Assembly: GCA_027627225.1 (NCBI GenBank)
Contig: CM051028.1
Location: 24,176,364-24,240,363 of the forward strand
DNA from: Congeria kusceri
Taxonomy: Eukaryota > Mollusca > Bivalvia > Myida > Dreissenidae
DNA: 64,000 bases
Reading direction: 5' to 3'
The notes below the pieces were generated by a model. It had not been told where the DNA came from. It made no database searches and saw only the letters and a program-made list of their open reading frames with translations. Shown here piece by piece: positions 1 through 11,601 of the stretch (the stretch's first letter is position 1; every line of letters begins with the position of its first letter). The translations under genes and the position numbers were made by a program.

Positions 1-276
1 AAGAACAGCACGCCCGGCCGGAATTGATGAATTGAGAACAATGACGGTTGACATAAGCGGATTTAGAGCGAAGCGGAAGCGGCGTAAGCCCCCTATACAA
101 TTGCCAAACATTCGATTTTTTGAAACGTCAGAATATCTTAAATCAAATTTATTTCGTTGCAAATAACATGTTCTTCAATCAATTTATTGTTATAATCAAA
201 TCCGTGTTTATTTTGTATTGTGAGAAGTGAGTCTCCCAGACAGAGATAACACCGGACAGCCTAGTGGGCCAGGGCT

Positions 277-516
277 GGGTCCGTATTCGAGAAACATCTC
301 AAGTGAATCGTAAATTAGTTTGACTTAAGTTCCATGTTCTGCAATTGCCTATATAAAAACAACAAACACATTACAGTTAAGTAAACAGTTGGTTATTATA
401 TAGACGCCACTGTATAAACACTAAGTACACTCATGGAATAAAACAATAAACAGACAAAAATATGAGTTTAGAGTTCCTGACAAGATTTCCCTTAGGGTGT
501 TTCTGGAATACGGCCC
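277..516. mobile_element. MITE-like element with ~20-bp imperfect terminal inverted repeats
   Basis: The left end reads 'ggtccgtattcgagaaac' and the right end, on the other strand, 'ggccgtattccagaaac', so the roughly 240-bp segment is bounded by inverted repeats with a few mismatches. It contains no ORF. It abuts the candidate exon at 554-714. The superfamily cannot be assigned because no clear target-site duplication is visible. Confidence 0.5.
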
Positions 517-553
517 CTGTAAAAGGTACCTATATTAAGACAGTGTCACCTAC

Positions 554-714
554 CGGATGTAGATCCAGGATTGTAGCCACGCGCCTGGACTTGGTTTCCC
601 AGCCGTTTACCCGCCGTAAGAATATAAGCTCCTCTACATATATGCCGAAGCAGACGACCACCAATAGGCAGACGATTATCAGCAATACGATACCAGCCAA
701 ATCGTCCTCGATCT
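554..714 (-). CDS. Candidate coding exon with one transmembrane segment (unrecognised gene)
   Basis: I do not recognise the gene. The minus strand carries an open frame from 760 to a stop at 530-532. Within it, 714 is preceded by a good 3' splice site: a CTGAC branch-like motif, a T/C-rich tract and TTTTCCAG. Position 554 is followed by GTAGGT, a possible 5' splice site. The encoded segment starts with acidic residues (EIEDDLAG), continues with a hydrophobic stretch of about 20 residues (IVLLIIVCLLVVVCF...), and ends with a basic juxtamembrane part containing FLRRVNGWETKSRR. That is the layout of a single-pass membrane protein tail. Alternatively it is a terminal exon ending at the stop. GC content is higher than the surroundings and MITEs lie on both sides. 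No neighbouring exon was found in the window, so the gene would continue beyond its left edge or be a relic. Confidence 0.35.
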
Positions 715-828
715 CTGGAAAAGACAATGTTGTCAGATATTTATTAAAATTTAGAAGCAAACGAGCCTCAATCTCAGTCTACAGTCACTCTGCACTAAAC
801 ATGCATCCAACTGAGCAAGAAGTATGCT

Positions 829-1291
829 TAAAGGGACTTGTTCACAGTTTTTCGTATTTTATAAATATGTCATTTAATGTCTTAACTGCAAAATCTAAAG
901 AAGTTGGGCTGACCAAAAACAAATGGTATTAAATACAAAAGAAATAAATTTGCCTTCGCCGGGTTTCGAACCACGGCCGCTGTGATAAAAAATTCATCGC
1001 CGTAACCACTCAGCTATTCAGACTGCCAATTATTGTGGTTAATTTTTAACGCTATATTTAGGTGATACACGTGTTTTCCTAACTATCGAAGAAAAGCGTT
1101 ACAAACACCTTATAATTTTGTCAATTTCAAGTGATGATTTTTCATAAACGACACTATACATGTATATAGAATATATTTCTTTTGTCAGTGATGTTATTTC
1201 GCTTGTTTATATGAAAAGTGGTTTTCTTTTTAGGATCTATGACAAAAATTTGAAAATTGTCAATTTGCCAATCTGTGAACAGGTCCCTTTC
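829..1291 (-). mobile_element. TIR element with internal tRNA-like segment (copy 1)
   Basis: The ends are inverted repeats: 'taaagggacttgttcacag' at 829-847, and 'ctgtgaacaggtccctt' starting at 1273. Inside, on the minus strand, 952-1023 looks like a tRNA. An A box TAGCTGAGTGG lies at 1016-1006 and a B box GGTTCGAAACCC at 972-961, separated by a long variable region as in Ser/Leu-type tRNAs. The element therefore combines TIR ends with a pol III-type internal promoter. Diverged copies lie at 6909-7223 and 22383-23378. Confidence 0.6.
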
Positions 1292-1775
1292 AATAACAAT
1301 CGCCACGCGCTCGCAAAGACGTCATATACCATACAAATTACATGCATGGGTAAAGTCTGCTTAAGACTAAGTGAAGTCTGTTCTCTTGCATACTTCTAAC
1401 ATACCAATCATAATTTTATAACATATAGGCTTTTGTGGTACAGCACCAATAAAAAATAAATAAAGAAAGAAACAATTAAAACAGAACAAAACGGAGTGGA
1501 GGAAACAAAACGTGTATTTTTGCAAGCCATAGTTACCGTTGTAGAACACGTCTGCGCTCGGGTATCCGTTTGAACAGTTCGTCATCGTCCTTTGTTTTCA
1601 GTGCCCCGTATAAAGAATCCTGCAAAGGACAATTGTATTCGGAAATGGATATCAAACGCGTAGGAGAAAGCCGTGCGGCCATTTGATGGATTACGGTGGC
1701 GTTTGTACGGATTTAAATCCCAACAGGATCCATCCACGGCGGTCTTCTTTTCTTGCAACATGTATTTAGAAATAA
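1292..1775. other. No feature seen
   Basis: AT-rich sequence with only short frames. No recognisable gene, repeat or tRNA-like element. Confidence 0.5.
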
Positions 1776-2189
1776 GGCAGTGCTCCAGATAAATATTTGT
1801 ACTGGACGTAAATGTACGCTTACTTCAGAAAATTTGGGAGTAAATGTACACTCTATGTAGAATTAGTGGGGTAAATTAACATCCAACAATACATTATGAT
1901 ATGAGCAAAAGACCAGAGTATTATAATAATCATCCTTTATAATGCAGTCATTTGAATACAATAATGCTACAAGTATTACTTATGAACAGTTTAAGACTTT
2001 TTTGGTAATTACTGAACATATCAAATGCACATTCAGGTAGGCAGGCTTGTCAAAACTTACAATTGTTTCTGTCTTCCAGTCACTGATATATGCGAACATC
2101 TGAAAAATTGTGCGTAAATATACACCCACATTTTGATTTTCTTTGCGTATCTTCCAATTATTTGTGCGTAATTTATCTGGGCCTCTGAA
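1776..2189. mobile_element. Dispersed TIR repeat, short copy
   Basis: This segment is homologous along its length to 25195-25925, sharing 'aaatttgggagtaaatgtac', 'caggtaggcaggc' and 'tgcgtatcttcc'. The ends are short inverted repeats: 'gcagtgctccagataaa' at the left, and 'tatctgggcctctgaa' at the right. It lacks the 237-bp MITE present in the 25-kb copy and so serves as its empty site. Confidence 0.6.
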
Positions 2190-4217
2190 TAAGGTTTTCG
2201 AAAGAATTTTACATTATGTTTCAAACTGTTAATTGTTTTACAAATCTTTACAAAAGAACAGAACATAAAGTTTATTTGCGACTTAAGCATATACAGCTCA
2301 TCGTCATCTATAAACAAGCAAAAAACAAGCACATGCGTCAGAAAAATGGTAAAAATACATACATGAATATCGAGTGTAAATGCATATATCAATAATAATT
2401 ATATGACTTCGCGTGAGAAAGTCAGGATTGTATGAGAAGGCTCGTTTATATTATGGGATAATTAATAACAGTTTTAAATTAGTGAAATTTAGTAGAACAA
2501 CAAACATTACACTATATTGATTACTATACTATTAACAGAACTTAATTGAAATGACTTTATATAGTTAAAATATATATTAGATAATAACAATTTAGTGAAA
2601 CAAAACATAAGCTGAATTGAATTATATATTATCAGCACTAAGTTTAAATGCTTTAATACAAAATTTGCAAGTCGTATTAATAAAGATTTTCTGGTTTCAT
2701 TCAATACATGTAAAAATGTAAACATACTTGGTCTTCTTTTATAAAAGTAAGGAATAAGTGTACTTCTCAAATTATCATGTAAAGGACATATTAGTACAAA
2801 ATGATTTCCGTATTCTATTTCATTCAATGATCACAGTCTGCATATTCTCTTATTTCGTGGGATATGTTGATGTCTACCAGTTGCAATAAAAAGTACATGT
2901 GATGACAAATACAATTTTGCAATAATATTTCTCAATTTCGAATTTTCAGTTATACGTATCTAAGTAATCTGATCTTACATATGTGTGTTTCAGTTCTTTA
3001 TAAATCGACCATGAGGAACTTTCATTAACATCTACTCGGCAATTTAAAATAAAAACATCGTATGACATATTTCGCAAAATAAAAATAAAACAGTTAATAT
3101 TAACATATTCTGGATATAACCAAACATCGTTAAAACCTGATTCTTGCAAAGATGCCGAACTTTAGAAGCGCATGATTTGGAGTTAGGGTTGTCACATGCT
3201 TTTTTTATTTTGTTTACGAATACTATTGCTTAGAATACAACTGGACGATTTTTCTTTGAACAATTTTAGAAAATATTTAACTATTCTAAAATAACGACAT
3301 ATATACATTGGGTATACTTCGGAATACAATGCATTTGAAAGGGGTAGAAGCTGTCATATTTAGTAACCATTTACAAAATTTACGTTGCACGCGCTCGATA
3401 TTTTCCGCCCGAGTAAATTCCCAAGCCTCGCTTCCATAATTAAAAATAGAAGCAACATAGGAATCAAACAGATTAAACATTATTTTTATCGGTACATTCA
3501 AATATTTCGTAACGCTAAATAACGAGTTCATCGCACGAAGCTTTGGCAGAGAGCGTATTTGTGGCCTGTAGATAGGCACCGCTGCTTGACACAACGATAC
3601 CTAGGTACCGGTAATTAAAATTGTTCACTATTTCAATCGGATTATTATTATACACCCATCTGTAGCCACTTGGTAATCGACCTTTATGAAAAATGACAAT
3701 TTTTGTCTAATCGACGTTACCTGTTATGTTCCACTTATTACAATAGGCTAACAAATTGTTAAGTGAAGATTGTGAACCCTCCGCGACTCAGAAATTTAAA
3801 CTGAGTCGTCGGCGAACAATAAAAGGTAATTGATCAATAGTTAGGCCCGCATTTATATCGCTTTGTAAGTGCAACTCAATGTCGTTTAAGAACAGAGAGA
3901 ACATTATCGGAGAACTTATCTCCCCTTGTAATAAATCTATGTATGACTCAAAGAAATCAGAGACGCTATTAATATGTTAAACACCCAATTTAATTACGCT
4001 ATTCATATGTTTAACACCTATTTAATTTGATCATATAATGACCGAATTACGGATAATAATTCACCATCGATACCAGACTGAATAAGCTTAAACCAGAGGT
4101 GCGTACGATCCGTTAAGTCATAAGCGTTTAAGTAATCTACACAACAACAGACTAATTTTGTTTATTATTTAAATGTCTTTCAATCAGTGATTGTAAAACA
4201 AAAATCGCGTCTACTGT

Positions 4218-4612
4218 GTCGCCGTATATTATAGTTCTACGACATAACACGAGTTTGCTGCGAGTTTGGGAGACTTGCATACGACATCTGCTCTTCCGTT
4301 TCACGTAAAATGTCGCCATAAACTCTTACTTATGTCCTCACAAGTCGTACAGACTCGTCCACACTCGTACATTCTCGAAGACAAGTCTTCGATTGTAGAA
4401 AAGATATCGTATGCATATCTCGGCTGAACTCGTGATAAAATGTGAGTATCGTACTAGTGTCGTGTCAATGTCGTGTCAAAGTTGAAGAGAACTCGAACAA
4501 ATGCCGTCTTGAAACAATTCCGCGACCAACTCGTCCACTTTACAGCGAGTTATAACTCGCCAGAACTTGTACAGAACTCGAAGCTCAATTTCGCCACAGT
4601 GTGACAGGGCCT
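4218..4612. mobile_element. MITE-like insertion inside the minus-strand retrotransposon
   Basis: RT homology stops after the GITLVSC block at about 4613 and resumes with TVDAIF at 4217. The ~395 bp between is unrelated and rich in 'actcg' and 'actcgt' motifs. Its ends carry related inverted sequences ('tcacactgtggcg' and 'ctactgtgtcgcc', read on opposite strands). About 30 RT codons expected at the junction are missing, so a deletion accompanied or followed the insertion. Confidence 0.5.
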
Positions 4613-4615
4613 TAA

Positions 4616-4940
4616 GATACCAGTGAATAACTTTGCAAAGCAGCTAACAAGAGTTATACCCCGATAGTTAATTTGGTATTGACGGGTCTCCTTTTCATAT
4701 CGGGGGATAATAAGGCCTGTTGACCAGCTGCGTGGAAAATTACCGGACGTGAGTATAGAGTTAAATAGCAGTTCTAATGATACCAGTGAATAACTTTGCA
4801 AAGCAGCTAACAAGAGTTATACCCCGATAGTTATTTGGTATTGACGGGTCTCCTTTTCATATCGGGGGATAATAAGGCCTGTTGACCAGCTGCGTGGAAA
4901 ATTACCGGACGTGAGTATATAGTTAAATAGCAGTTCTAAT
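4616..4940. repeat. 163-bp tandem duplication within the RT domain
   Basis: 4616-4778 and 4779-4940 are nearly identical. The visible difference is a one-base deletion in the second copy (gttaattt versus gttattt). The duplicated piece encodes the FPRSWSTGLIIP region of RT, so it appears twice in the fossil element. Confidence 0.9.
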
Positions 4941-5290
4941 GTGTGACCTCGTTTAGTGGCCATAACAATTTCTTTAAGCGATATGTGTCTATCGAGTTCA
5001 GGATAAGAACTGTCCAATTTGTACGAATTATCGAAATTATTTACAAAATTAATACTGTTTTAATTATCGTGATTACCTCCTTGTTTAGACATGTTTTTTA
5101 AATGTTCGACAAACTCATTTATATCAATTGTTTCACCGTTAAACATTTTCCAAAATTCTTCAGGAGATTCATATTTCATACTGTCTATCTTGCGTCCCAT
5201 TTATATGATTTCATTTTATCAAATACTCACTGGCGCGTGCTATCGTTTCTACTTAAATTAAAGTTGTATAAGGCGTCAAAAGGATATGAA

Positions 5291-6202
5291 TGCTAATTTA
5301 ATATTTCTAAATATTTGGTGGAGAATTGCAATTATAAATTGGACACACAGACACGTACAGTTCAAGATAAGCACTTAGCAAAATTTGTTTATTTGGCCAA
5401 TTTTATCCGCAGGCCTATAGCGAATTAGCCGTTACCTCAGATTGACCTTCAAATCTTTTAACTATTACGTTGCAATTTCAAAACCTTAAAGAATGCTTAC
5501 AAATTAATATCACCAGACGACAATCTTTCACCCTGGAGTTTATGGAGTATTACTCGTCGACGTTATTGAAACAAAAAGTTTGAGTGTGACCTTTTCTTGC
5601 ATTTATAGATTTGTTCAGAAAAAGATTGGTAGGACGTATCTTGCATGTAGTTACTGGTTGTAGTGAAAGCGGATATTAATTGACAAACCACAAGGGGATA
5701 TTTGATTGCAGGTGTGGGTCAAGAGATGCACTTGTTAACACACTTTAGTCAGTGAACAACATATATCGTATTCGTGGTGGAGTTGAAATAAAAGGAAGTA
5801 GCATACACTGACGATTCATTCCATATAATCACAATGCATCGTTTTGATTTAAACGGGTTGGACCTTAAACGAGTCAAATCCTGTTCAAATTTGACCTCAT
5901 TTACGCTGGTGTTGATTTAACAATCAACCGTGAATAGAAGAAAAACTATCAAAGCGAAATATAAAAACGGAAAATCGATTATAACGCTGTTCTAGATTCA
6001 ATAAAGCATTTTAATGATAAAGCGATAACTAACACTACAAAAATAATAGGGTGATACACTAGACAGTTGGCAATAATTTACCAGAAGCAATTGCAACCAT
6101 GCACAGTCAACGAGATAAAAGTTGACGTTTGAAACGTATTTGAAACGCACTATTTGCGAGAAAACTGGAGCATGCAAACATAAAGATACTTAATACATGT
6201 GT
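5291..6202. other. No feature seen
   Basis: AT-rich sequence without a supported gene, tRNA-like segment or obvious repeat. Confidence 0.5.
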
Positions 6203-6487
6203 TGTGTGTCGTGGGAAACCCGGGCTTAATGTATGTGCGTAAAGCGTCTTCCCGGATTAGCCTGTGCAGTCCGCACAGGCTAATCAGGGACGACACTTTC
6301 CAAGTACAGTTGACTTACGTTTAGAAGAGATTTCCTTGAAACAGAAAATACCATAAACGCGGAAAGTGGCGTTCCGAATTAGCCTGTGCGGACTGCACAG
6401 GCTGATCCGGGACGCGACTGCATAAGCTGATTCTGGATGACACTTTACGCACGTGAATTAAGTCCGCTTTTCCCACGAAACGCCTCA
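6203..6487. mobile_element. Palindromic MITE (dreissenid-type repeat), full copy
   Basis: The ends are inverted: 'gtgtcgtgggaaa' at the left and 'tttcccacgaaacgcctca' at the right. Two internal hairpin-forming blocks share 'attagcctgtgcagtccg' and its complement ('cggactgcacaggct'). A second, shorter member lies at 17739-17930. There is no ORF. I associate this repeat with Dreissena genomes from memory. Confidence 0.7.
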
Positions 6488-6908
6488 TTTTATTCAAGGT
6501 TCACAAACAATACAAGCAAATGGTTTCAAGCGTGATTGTTGTGGACGCAAGTTAATTACGCATAATTTTTATTTATAGACTGTTATAGCTTAGTAAACGC
6601 ATACATTTTATAAAAAAACAACACACATTCATAAATACGTTGCATTTATTCGTCTAAATCCACTACAACGATAAATTACTTCTTGCTCTATATTCGACAG
6701 CCTGTACAGGTGAGAAATTGAAATACGCTGTGGTGTATACATGTTCGATTTACAAACGCACCGCCCAGTTGGTATTTAAATGAACTTTGCCCAACGATGG
6801 TCACACGCTACAGATAGCGTAGCCTAATATGTAAACCATACCGCCATTCGACTGGTGGAGTTACACTGGACAAAGTGGCCAGGTAATTTTTGTATGCGCA
6901 TGTTTACA
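6488..6908. other. No feature seen
   Basis: AT-rich spacer between two mobile elements with no supportable gene. Confidence 0.5.
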
Positions 6909-7223
6909 TTAAAGGGACTTCTTCACAGATTTTTCGTATTTTTAAAATATGTTATTAAATGTTTTTACTGCAAAAACTTCTGCATTTGGAATAATCTTAA
7001 ACATAAAATATTAGTTAAATTAAAAAAAAATTGCATTAGCCAGGACTCGAACCCTGGACCTTTGAGATCAAAAATTTTATGCGGTAACTTTATAATTTTA
7101 TCCATTTTGATTCATGATTATTATAAACGAAACGATATTTCCACTATATTTCTTAGTCACGAGTGTTATTTTGCTTGTTTGTATATAATGTCAATTTGCC
7201 AATATGTGAATATGTCCCTTTAA
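6909..7223 (-). mobile_element. TIR element with internal tRNA-like segment (copy 2, internally deleted)
   Basis: The ends are 'ttaaagggacttcttcacag' and 'tgtgaatatgtcccttta'. On the minus strand a B box GGGTTCGAGTCCTGG lies at 7055-7041. Compared with copy 1 at 829-1291, about 100 bp that would hold the A box is missing after 'gcggtaac' near 7080, so this copy has lost half of its internal promoter. Confidence 0.6.
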
Positions 7224-7640
7224 AACTAAAGCGTGAGCTCGCAAATGTTGCAAACAAGTAATGGATATTCCAGGTTGCTTTGCCGCGTAGTTGAAATTCA
7301 ATCGCTGTTGAAATGACCGGCGACGTCAGTATAACGAGGTGTGTTAGCAACTAATAACGTTATCTGTTATCATACACTCAGTTTTGTGAAATCTTGATAT
7401 GACATAATATTCATAAAAAGAAAACAAAAACTTGTATAATGAAAGTGATGCGTATGTTTAAAACATTTAGTAGCATTCATTAGTTTTGCGTGTATACATA
7501 TGGTAAATAATAAAATTATTGGTTTAACGAAAATTTAAGAAACTGAACTAAAGAACTCCGGTACTATAACAAAAAAATAAAAGAAAAAAAATAAAAGAAA
7601 ACAAACTTATGAAAATTGCTCCGAACGGGGTTCGAACATC
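7224..7640. other. No gene; B-box-like motif at the right end
   Basis: Mostly featureless AT-rich sequence. An isolated 'ggggttcgaac' near 7628 resembles a tRNA B box immediately before the CAGT array, but no matching A box was found. Confidence 0.35.
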
Positions 7641-8392
7641 AGACCAGTGAGTCGGTCAGTGAGCCTTTGAGTTAGTGAGCCAGTAAGTCGGTCAGTGAGC
7701 CTTTGAGTTATTCAGTCAGTGCGTGAGTAAGTGAGCCTTTGCGTTATTCAGTCAGTGCGTCAGTGAGTCAGTGAGTAACTTTGTCAGTGAGTCAGAGAGT
7801 CGGTCAGTGAGCCTTTGAGTTATTCAGTCAGTGCGTCAGTGAGTCAGTGAGTAACTTAGACATTGAATTAGTCAGTGAGTAAGAGAGTCGGTCAGCGAGA
7901 CTTTGAGTTATTCAGTCAGTGAGTCAGTCAGTAACTTTGACATTGAATTAGTCAGTGAGTCAGAGAGTCGGTCAGTTTAGCGTTTGAGTAATTCAGTCAG
8001 TGAATCGGTCATTGAGCCTTTGAGTTATTCAGTCAGTGCATCAGTGAGTAAGTTAGTAACTTTGACATTGAATTAGTCAGTGAGTCGGTCAGTGAGCCTT
8101 TGAGTTAGTCAGTCAGTGAGTCAGTGAATCAGTGAGTCAGTCAGTGAGCCTTTGAGTTAGTCAGTCAGAGCGTCAGTGAAGCAGTCAGTGATTCAAATGG
8201 TTAGTCAGTAAGTTTGACATTGCATAAGTCAGTGAGTCAGAGTGTCGGTCAGTGAGTCTTTGAGTCAGTCAGTCAGTCAGTGAATTGGTAAGTGATTCAG
8301 TGAGTTAGTAAGTCAGCGAGTCAGTGAATTAGTGAGAGGGTCAGTGAGTTAGTCAGTCAGTGAGTCGGTCAGTATGTTAATCAATGTTATAG
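7640..8392. repeat. Degenerate CAGT/GAGT array, first copy
   Basis: About 750 bp of interleaved 'cagtgagtcagtgag' motifs, with a longer-period unit containing 'ggtcagtgagcctttgagtt' and 'aactttgacattgaattag'. The part from 7879 on belongs to the 4.2-kb tandem duplication and recurs at 12073-12560. Confidence 0.85.
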
Positions 8393-10226
8393 CTTGTGAG
8401 CGTCAAACAGGCCGACGGATCGATTGTTGATCGACTTCGTAATTCTGCATTCGTAGGATATAGAGTTTGACGAATGTCCGTAATACCAGAAAACAGCTCC
8501 TTCCCTAAAGTAACTAGGAACTATTTGTGCACGAATTAACACGAAACAACATAATAATGACGTATAGATGAACGCATTAGGCCAGCAAATAAATCTAGAT
8601 AATACCTGTCTTCTTAAGACATAAATGGCCTAAGATCGATAATTCCCCTCTTTTAGATTCGATATGTTGGTATAAGCACGTACATTATGTTGTCTCTGTG
8701 ACGCAAAATGTAGACCTACAATCAATATGCAATGAATCTGGCAGACATTTAAAGAAAAGTCACACAGGATGCGATATTTTATCTTATTGCAAAACTGACT
8801 AACTGACTAAATAATGCCATAAACAAGATAAGAAGTTATATGGAAATAGTTCATTTCCAGGGTTAAAAACCCACGATTTTTAAATACATGTATTAAAATA
8901 TAATGTTATGTTCTCTATAAGCTTGCTACGCAAAAGCATGTTTAAAAAAAATAAGAAAAAATAGCAAAAAGAACGACAACAAAATCAATACACCAGTAAC
9001 AAATAACAGCAACAAAATATCAACAAAAACAAACAAAACAAAAAATAATATCAAGGCTTAGAACTCGATACTGTTTCATTGAATATATATGCCGATACTG
9101 TTTCAATGTATATATATCCCGATACTGTTTCATTTAATATATATATCATTTTCTTCATTTTAATTGATGTGACAAAACATCAAATCTTTCCTGATGATAG
9201 CGTTGATAAAACCTAACGACTACGAAAGTAATGGAACAGATAATGGGATTTTTTTTTACTTTTCAAATCGCGATTCTAAAGTTTCTGATTACGCCGATTT
9301 GAGAATATTAGTTTATTTGGCGTGGGTGATTTAGTTAAGAATTGTATTTTTTGGCATTTCATCGGTGTATGAACTGTCGGGAATACATTGCATATACGCG
9401 GACGTCGGGGTATGAATGACACGTCACTTGGGTGGACCACCCAACCAGAATGCAGCGTTTACATGAGAATGCAAAAAAAGTAATTATTTAGGAGTAATAG
9501 ACCTTAACTATATTTAAGTTTTGATACATCTACATGTCTTCTGTTTATATCATGTAAAATGTGCTGTTTGCTTAAAACACCAGTTTGTTTGCCAGCAAAT
9601 TCGTTTTTCGCTGTTTGACACGGCAATTATATATTTTTTGTTAGAAAAATATGGTCCGACAACTAGTACGATGATTACGTGACATAATAAGTATTTGTAT
9701 AAAATGTTTCAGATTTTAAAATACGGTCATATATTTCATGTCCACAATACTGATCCTATACAGAATACAAGCCAAACTGGATATTTGCGTAGTTACTAAT
9801 GTCAAATGTATGTCATCAGTTACTGAAACAAAAACAGAAAACCTTACAAAATATTAAACACATCGTAGATATGAAAGTTATTCATTTGTCCTGGAATGTC
9901 GTGTCAAATGTCATTACCTACGCCATGTCATCGGTAATGCAAACGAAAAAGTATTTCCGACGGCACTCAATGCAGAAAAGTATCATATTTTGAATTATGA
10001 AATGGGAAGTATTATCACTTTTAAAGCAACGATACGGATGGTTATACTATCAGCATAAAATGCATATTTTAATTATTGTGCATATCGTTTTTAATGTCTC
10101 TGATATATTTATATCATGGCCTGAACAACTGTCTGGCATTACGAAGTAAAGTAAGCTTTGTTTTGTTATATATGATGCTCGTAATGGTCTTTTTTTAGCA
10201 AATTTTAATTTTGTTGGAAGGAACAA
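8393..10226. other. Non-repetitive core of unit 1
   Basis: Contains an A-rich, CAA-rich stretch (8940-9050) and a repeated 'gatactgtttca' run (9068-9140). Short frames such as 9799-9993 change between the two units because of a 22-bp indel at about 9830, which argues against coding. Parts (8560-8640, 9165-9240, 9890-9950) align loosely with 28230-28480 and 50270-51000. Confidence 0.5.
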
Positions 10227-11484
10227 TGCCATTTAAGCAACGTAACATATAGACTCTTACATCTAAGTGGTACATTGCTATGTAAGAAAAGTAACATAAT
10301 TATAGACTCTTACATTTGTGTGGTACATTGGCATGCCAGCAAAGTAACATAGAGACTCGTACATATGTGTGGTACATTGCCATGCAAACAAAGTAACATA
10401 TATACACTTACGTTTGTGAGGTACATTGTCATGTAAGCAGCGTAACATATAGATTCTTACATTTGTGTGGCACATTGTCATGTAAGCAAAGTAACATATG
10501 ACTCCTACATTTGTGTCGTACACTGCCATGTAAGGAAAGTAACATATAGACTCCTTGATTTGTGTGGTACATTGCCATGTAAGCAAATTAACATCGAATC
10601 CCACATTTGTGGTGTATATAATTCCATGTAAGCAAATTAACATAGACTCCCACATTTGTGTGGTACATTGCCATGTAAGCAAATTAACATAGACACCCAC
10701 ATTTGTGTGGTACATTGCCATGTAAGCAAAGTAACATAGACTCCCACATTTGTGTGGTATATTGCCATGTAAGCAAATTAACATAGACTCCCACATTTGT
10801 GTGGTATATTGCCATGTAAGCAAAGTAACATAGACTCCCACATTTGTGTGATATATTGCCATGTAAGCAAAGTATATAGACTCCTACATTTGTGTGGTGC
10901 TTAGCCATGTAAGCAAAGTACATAGACTCACACATTTGTGTGGTATATTGCCATGTAAGCAAATTAACATAGACTCCCACATTAATGTGGTGCATTGTCA
11001 TGTAAGCAAAGTACATAGACTCCCACATTTGTGTGGTATACTGCCATGTAAGCAAAGTAACATAGACTCCCACATTTGTGTGGTACATAGCCATGTAAGT
11101 AAAGTACATAGACTCCTACATTTGTGTGGTGCTTAGCCATGTAAACAAAGTACATAGACTCACACATTTGTGTGGTATATTGCCATGTAAGCAAATTAAC
11201 ATAGACTCCCACATTAATGTGGTGCATTGTCATGTAAGCAAAGTACATAGACTCCCACATTTGTGTGGTATACTGCCATGTAAGCAAAGTAACATAGACT
11301 CCCACATTTGTGTGGTACATAGCCATGTAAGCAAAGTACATAGACTCCCACATTTGTATGGTGCATTGTCATGTAAGCAAAGTACATAGACTCCCACATT
11401 TGTGTGGTGCATTGTCATGTAAGCAAATTACATAGACTCCCACATTTGTGTGTTACATAGCCATGTAAGCAAAGTAACATAGAC
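10227..11484. repeat. 46-47-bp minisatellite, copy in unit 1 (about 27 repeats)
   Basis: Each repeat has the core 'cacatttgtgtggtacattg' followed by 'ccatgtaagcaaagtaacat' and 'agactcc'. Left-hand repeats are diverged, right-hand ones homogeneous. A five-repeat block of about 232 bp is itself duplicated (about 10880-11110 and 11112-11342), a local higher-order repeat absent from unit 2. Apparent ORFs on both strands cycle through frames and are by-products of the period. Confidence 0.9.
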
Positions 11485-11601
11485 ATGTGACATGTAGATA
11501 TGCAAATTAATACAGTACTATTTTAACTGACGTATATAAGTTTTAATTTATATTTGTAATTTGTTGCCAATTGAGTGCACACTATATTATGCGCCATTCC
11601 G

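Larger units (their letters stand above)
2639..5290 (-). mobile_element. Non-LTR retrotransposon remnant (RT and C-terminal part), decayed
   Basis: Read on the minus strand from right to left, broken frames follow the order of a non-LTR retrotransposon ORF2. The linker lies at about 5275-4950 (SPEEFWKMFN, then LDRHISLKEI). RT start motifs follow at 4920-4640 (GNFPRSWSTGLIIP, NYRGITLVSC). The next RT block is at 4205-4080 (TVDAIFVLQSLIERH, DLTDRTHLWFKL). Then come LLQGEISSPIMFSLF at 3945-3890 and the catalytic FADD at 3805-3816. After it are TKIVIFHKGRLPSGY near 3690 and the C-terminal part at 3594-2639 (NYGSEAWEF, RVQRKFCKWLL, FNDVWLYPEYVN, NHFVLICPLHDNLR). Stop codons and frameshifts interrupt it throughout, for example a frame change just before FADD and a TGA where a C-terminal cysteine is expected. 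The endonuclease domain is missing, so it is 5'-truncated. It looks CR1/L2-like; the clade is uncertain. Confidence 0.85.

Noticed and set aside
462..932. 156-codon plus-strand frame
   Set aside because: It runs through a MITE end, the antisense of the candidate exon and the start of another TIR element. Its composition is not coherent.
952..1023. Functional tRNA gene
   Set aside because: A and B boxes are present, but the acceptor and anticodon stems do not pair convincingly and the sequence is embedded in a TIR element. The same applies to 22826-22895.
10278..11418. Overlapping frames of 60-190 codons on both strands in the 46-47-bp arrays (also at 14413-15653)
   Set aside because: The period is not a multiple of three, so the same peptide pieces appear in rotating frames on both strands. 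They are repeat artefacts.
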